Part shown: positions 14,964 to 17,466 of the stretch, piece after piece
How positions within the stretch are numbered: the stretch's first letter is position 1
Layout: every line of letters starts with the position of its first letter
Source of the DNA: an uncultured Bacteriovorax sp.
GTDB lineage: Bacteria; Bdellovibrionota; Bacteriovoracia; Bacteriovoracales; Bacteriovoracaceae
DNA length: 17,466 nt
Direction of reading: 5' to 3'
NCBI GenBank assembly: GCA_946482295.1
Contig: CAMLRB010000056.1
Location: forward strand, 1-17,466
The notes under the pieces: model-generated
Seen by the model: only the letters and a program-made list of their open reading frames with translations
Databases searched by the model: none
What the model was told of the DNA's origin: nothing
Position numbers and translations under genes: made by a program

Positions 14964-15728
14964 TTAAGCGGGATTTTCTGAATCCAGAAATTCACATTCT
15001 AGAGTTGGAAATTTTTCTTGAAGATGTTTCATGAGAGATAGGATCCCATGCTTTTCAGTAGCGTGGTGTCCACCAGCATACATGTGTATACCTGATTCAC
15101 GAGACTCATGATAATCATGTTCACTCATTTCACCAGTGATATAAGCATCTAATCCTAGTTTAGCTGCTTCTCTCCATTCAGAGTTTGCTCCCCCGGTGAT
15201 GATTCCAATTTTTTCAATTTTTTTAGAATCCAGTGGTGCAGAGTAGAGAACAGAGTGATTGAGTTTTTCTTCTAAAATCTTTTTTAATTCTATTCCACTC
15301 AGGGGACTTGAGAATTGACCTTGGATTCCTGTTGTTGCCTTTTTATATTCACCAAATGGTGCCAGGTTTGAAAGGCCTATGAGCTTCGCCACACTTGTGG
15401 CATTTCCAAATTCGATATGAGCATCTAAAGGGAGATGATAACCAAAGAGATTGATGTCGGCCTTTATAAGAGGCGCTACACGATGATAGAATGGTCCTGT
15501 TAGTGTTCGCGTCCCATGGAATTTCCAAAAGAGTCCATGATGAACGACAAGGGCACATACACCTTTTTTAACCGCGTATTCAGCTGACTCACGAGTTGCT
15601 GATACGGAAAAAAGAACTTTTTTGATTTCCTCTTTACCTTCAATTTGCAACCCATTAGGGCAGTAATCGTCAAAGAGTTCAGGCCTCATCAGCCCTTTTA
15701 AATAATCATCAAATTCTTTTTTAAGCAT
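14964..15728 (-). CDS. NIF3/YbgI-like dinuclear metal centre protein
   Basis: A 254-residue protein of the NIF3 family (YbgI, annotated elsewhere as GTP cyclohydrolase 1 type 2 homologue), which forms toroidal hexamers with a two-metal site. Family motifs are DYCPNGLQIEG (21-31), VVHHGLFW (61-68) with metal ligands His63/His64, HLPLDAH (98-104) with Asp102, YITGEMSEHD (196-205), and GGHHATEKHG (219-228) with likely ligands His221 and Glu225. All metal-binding positions appear intact. The physiological reaction of this family is unsettled. The gene starts 15 bp after the TPR gene on the same strand, so it is probably the second gene of a two-gene operon. The ribosome-binding site is weak. Confidence 0.92.
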   Translation of the reverse strand: MLKKEFDDYLKGLMRPELFDDYCPNGLQIEGKEEIKKVLFSVSATRESAEYAVKKGVCALVVHHGLFWKFHGTRTLTGPFYHRVAPLIKADINLFGYHLPLDAHIEFGNATSVAKLIGLSNLAPFGEYKKATTGIQGQFSSPLSGIELKKILEEKLNHSVLYSAPLDSKKIEKIGIITGGANSEWREAAKLGLDAYITGEMSEHDYHESRESGIHMYAGGHHATEKHGILSLMKHLQEKFPTLECEFLDSENPA

Positions 15729-15743
15729 GGTCTCTATTTAACC

Positions 15744-16838
15744 TTAGGTCGTTTCTGGCCGGTGTTCATCACCAAAGTTATTCTGATTTTTCCGGAAGGC
15801 CGCTTTTTCAATTTTATGATCATTCGGTTTTTCCAGGTTGTTTTTCAATTTAGTCACGGTTTCGTGAAGCTCTTGGTGATGAGGAGCTATTGTGAGGGCG
15901 AGAGAAAATTCGGCCAAGGCCTGTTCATAATTTCTCATCAGAACATATGCACGACCCGCGTTGATATAGGGATACTCGCGATTTTGATAATTGTGAGCGC
16001 GTTTCGCTAGTTCAAACCAACGAAGGCTTTCTTCGGCCTGTCCTTCGCTCAAAATGTAATTTCCAAAATCGTTATAGGCCGGTCCGTATTGAGGATCATG
16101 TTGGATCGCTTTTAAACAATAAGATTTTGCTTGCGATTTATCATCGAGTAGCGAATAGGTCCATGCAATTAACGTAAGGACTTCGGCCGTATCGCGATAG
16201 TTTCTCGCCTTATAAAAACAATTTTTAGCATCTTCATATTTTTTCTGAGCAATGTAGAAATGGCCACGATGAATGAAGTGATCATATTTTTCTTCACGTT
16301 TCATCTCTAAGAAAACCAGCGGAGAGTCCTGATTCGTTTGTACGCTATATTCGCGAACTTTATCTTCATCGAGAAAAAAGAGAGGAGCTCTCGGAAAGTC
16401 TGATTGGGTTGCAATAGAGGGAATACTTTCTTCTTGAATCAGTCCAACTCTTGGATACTGAATTTCTACTCCAGTTGTTTCGAGAAGAAAATTATGAAGT
16501 TCGTAACAGTTGCGGTAGATGAGGTTGATATAGTTCACAACCATATTTTCTTTTTTATCCGCAGAGAGTGGAAGTTTAATAAAACTTTCAATCGCGGAGT
16601 GAAAGGCCTTGATGTGATTTTTAAATTGTCCCCATTCAAGATCTATAGATTCAAAAGAAAACTGTGGAAACTCGTTTGTAAAAAACTTAGAAGCATCATG
16701 AATGACTTTTTGAATTTGATTTTTTCCACGCGGAGTGAAATGTAATTTTTCAAGCTCTGAAAAAGCAAAAATGAGGCGGTCGAGATAGCCTGTGGCAGTG
16801 TAGAATTCAGCTAGTAATAAAGAATTCGTTGTTTCCAT
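15744..16838 (-). CDS. TPR-repeat protein
   Basis: A 364-residue soluble protein. The N-terminal half (METTNSLLLAEFYTATGYLDRL onward) is a helical domain that I do not recognise. Residues of about 195-345 contain roughly four tetratricopeptide repeats. Clear helices include YDHFIHRGHFYIAQKKYEDAKNC, then TLIAWTYSLLDDKSQAKSYC, then GPAYNDFGNYILSEGQAEES, then PYINAGRAYVLMRNYEQALA ending in LALTIAP. The C-terminal tail is polar and basic. TPRs mediate protein-protein contacts; no enzyme activity is expected. I chose ATG 16836-16838 because AAGGA lies 8 bp upstream; the longer reading starting at 16886 has no ribosome-binding site. A sigma70-like promoter lies about 75-100 bp upstream. The NIF3-like gene follows after 15 bp. 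Confidence 0.85.
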   Translation of the reverse strand: METTNSLLLAEFYTATGYLDRLIFAFSELEKLHFTPRGKNQIQKVIHDASKFFTNEFPQFSFESIDLEWGQFKNHIKAFHSAIESFIKLPLSADKKENMVVNYINLIYRNCYELHNFLLETTGVEIQYPRVGLIQEESIPSIATQSDFPRAPLFFLDEDKVREYSVQTNQDSPLVFLEMKREEKYDHFIHRGHFYIAQKKYEDAKNCFYKARNYRDTAEVLTLIAWTYSLLDDKSQAKSYCLKAIQHDPQYGPAYNDFGNYILSEGQAEESLRWFELAKRAHNYQNREYPYINAGRAYVLMRNYEQALAEFSLALTIAPHHQELHETVTKLKNNLEKPNDHKIEKAAFRKNQNNFGDEHRPETT

Positions 16839-16869
16839 AACTATCATCCTTGATAAACGTGACACCCAT

Positions 16870-16909
16870 AACAAAGAAAGGCCCATCGTGGACCCTTATT
16901 GTCTTTGTT
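16870..16909. repeat. Inverted repeat at the predicted transcription start of the TPR operon
   Basis: AACAAAGA (16870-16877) is mirrored perfectly by TCTTTGTT (16902-16909) across a 24-base spacer. The spacer itself contains AAGG/CCTT and CC/GG pairs. The outer arm falls on the predicted transcription start for the minus-strand operon, so it may act as an operator or as a partial leader hairpin. The assignment is by position only. Confidence 0.5.
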
Positions 16910-16910
16910 A

Positions 16911-16940
16911 ATTCTAGTTCATTCACTTTTTCTTTATCAA
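16911..16940 (-). promoter_or_regulatory. Candidate sigma70-type promoter of the TPR-NIF3 operon
   Basis: On the minus strand, TTGATA (16935-16940, 5 of 6 to consensus) is followed after 18 bp by TAGAAT (16911-16916, 5 of 6). Initiation would fall near 16904, about 65 bases before the TPR start codon. Confidence 0.55.
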
Positions 16941-16973
16941 CGCTTTTTTAAGAAATGGACGACTGTGCCCTAT

Positions 16974-16995
16974 AAAAAATACTCACATTGAGCAT
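16974..16995 (-). terminator. Candidate intrinsic terminator after the glycine-rich gene
   Basis: Read on the minus strand, ATGCTCA (16989-16995) pairs with TGAGTAT (16979-16985), with one G-U, around a 3-base loop. A run of six T (16974-16979) follows. It lies about 50 bp after the stop of the glycine-rich gene and just upstream of the TPR promoter. The stem is short, so efficiency is uncertain. Confidence 0.5.
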
Positions 16996-17043
16996 CGCAT
17001 TCATGTCATTAGCTAATATTGTCTTACAGTGAAAAAAGTCTCT

Positions 17044-17466
17044 TTATTTAGCGAGTTCATATTCAAGAAGTCTATTGTCTGCTTTGACACTTGAATAACG
17101 TTTAGAAATCATATCAAAGAGGTTATCACCCTTTTTACCAACTGAAGCGAGATCACGGAAGTTGATATTATTTGAGGCCTTTGCACCATCTTTATCAAAG
17201 AGTTTTCCAAATGGATTTCCTTCATCTTTTCCTTTGTCACCTTTAGGTTTGTTGATACCAAATCCCCCCATCATTGAAAGAGATCCATCACCACCGCCAT
17301 ATGAAGGAGCTTTTCCTTTTTCGATTGCAGCTACAGCATCACTAGGACCTTGAGGAAGGGGACCGCCACCTCCGCCGCCACCGCCGCCAGCACTCCCGCC
17401 GCCGCCTCCACCGCCACCACCAGTTCCACCAGCTTTTACCGTGGCCGCAGTAGAATCTTCCATTGA
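17044..17466 (-). CDS. C-terminal part of a glycine-run protein, function unknown
   Basis: The reading frame is open to the right edge of the window, so the true start is probably outside. The visible 140 residues begin with SMEDSTAATVKAGGTGG and contain two runs of nine glycines separated by SA, then a Gly/Pro/Ser segment (GPLPQGPSDAVAAIEKGKAPSYGGG). A polar lysine-rich part (KPKGDKGKDEGNPFGKLFDKDG) follows, then a probably folded end (FRDLASVGKKGDNLFDMISKRYSSVKADNRLLEYELAK). I recognise no family. The glycine runs are probably a flexible linker between an upstream domain that is not visible here and the short C-terminal helix. Local base composition is far more G+C-rich than the rest of the window because of GGN codons. 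The candidate terminator at 16974-16995 lies downstream. Confidence 0.7.
   Translation of the reverse strand, partial: SMEDSTAATVKAGGTGGGGGGGGGSAGGGGGGGGGPLPQGPSDAVAAIEKGKAPSYGGGDGSLSMMGGFGINKPKGDKGKDEGNPFGKLFDKDGAKASNNINFRDLASVGKKGDNLFDMISKRYSSVKADNRLLEYELAK

Noticed and set aside
17162..17353. Plus-strand reading frame opposite the glycine-rich gene
   Set aside because: It is proline/serine-rich because it is the complement of the glycine-rich coding strand; no ribosome-binding site.

Overview
The window is an AT-rich bacterial chromosomal segment (roughly 40% G+C by eye), densely coded and without tRNA, rRNA, CRISPR, insertion sequences or phage genes. The gene set points to a Gram-negative, respiring heterotroph. 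A histone-H1-like SWIB protein, a long PutA without an N-terminal DNA-binding domain, a ResB-type cytochrome c maturation protein and several uncharacterised exported or repeat proteins would fit the Bdellovibrionota (Bacteriovorax-like lineages). That placement is an inference from gene content; no marker gene is present.

Left part (1-4617): a ResB-like cytochrome c biogenesis gene runs off the left edge on the minus strand. It is preceded by a DUF1624/YeiB-like membrane acyltransferase gene on the same strand. Only 20 bp away and divergent is a membrane-anchored penicillin-acylase-family hydrolase. The start of the ResB gene appears to be in the wrong frame relative to its body (see findings).

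Middle-left (4601-6740): a thiamine-pyrophosphokinase-like gene converges on the acylase with a 17 bp overlap. Its start codon overlaps that of a divergent unknown gene. A small periplasmic cytochrome c and a GNAT acetyltransferase follow on the plus strand.

Centre (6741-7526): a 272 bp non-coding stretch, the longest in the window. It holds a cluster of CCTAGG palindromes, a candidate promoter and a leader with three predicted hairpins. It ends at the gene for a lysine/alanine-repeat plus SWIB-domain protein, which is closed by a strong bidirectional terminator.

Middle-right (7588-14947): an exported six-cysteine protein of unknown function lies on the minus strand. Divergent from it is a uridine-kinase-like P-loop protein. 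Then comes a tightly spaced plus-strand operon: putA (proline to glutamate), proC (P5C to proline) and a DUF4442 hotdog-fold protein. PutA and ProC share the intermediate P5C, so the operon links proline breakdown and re-synthesis.

Right part (14964-17466): a minus-strand pair encodes a TPR protein and a NIF3/YbgI-like dinuclear metal protein, read from a recognisable sigma70-type promoter. Upstream lies the C-terminal part of a glycine-run protein whose start is outside the window. No gene-free stretch exceeds 300 bases. Across the whole window the tetranucleotide GGCC is conspicuously frequent.
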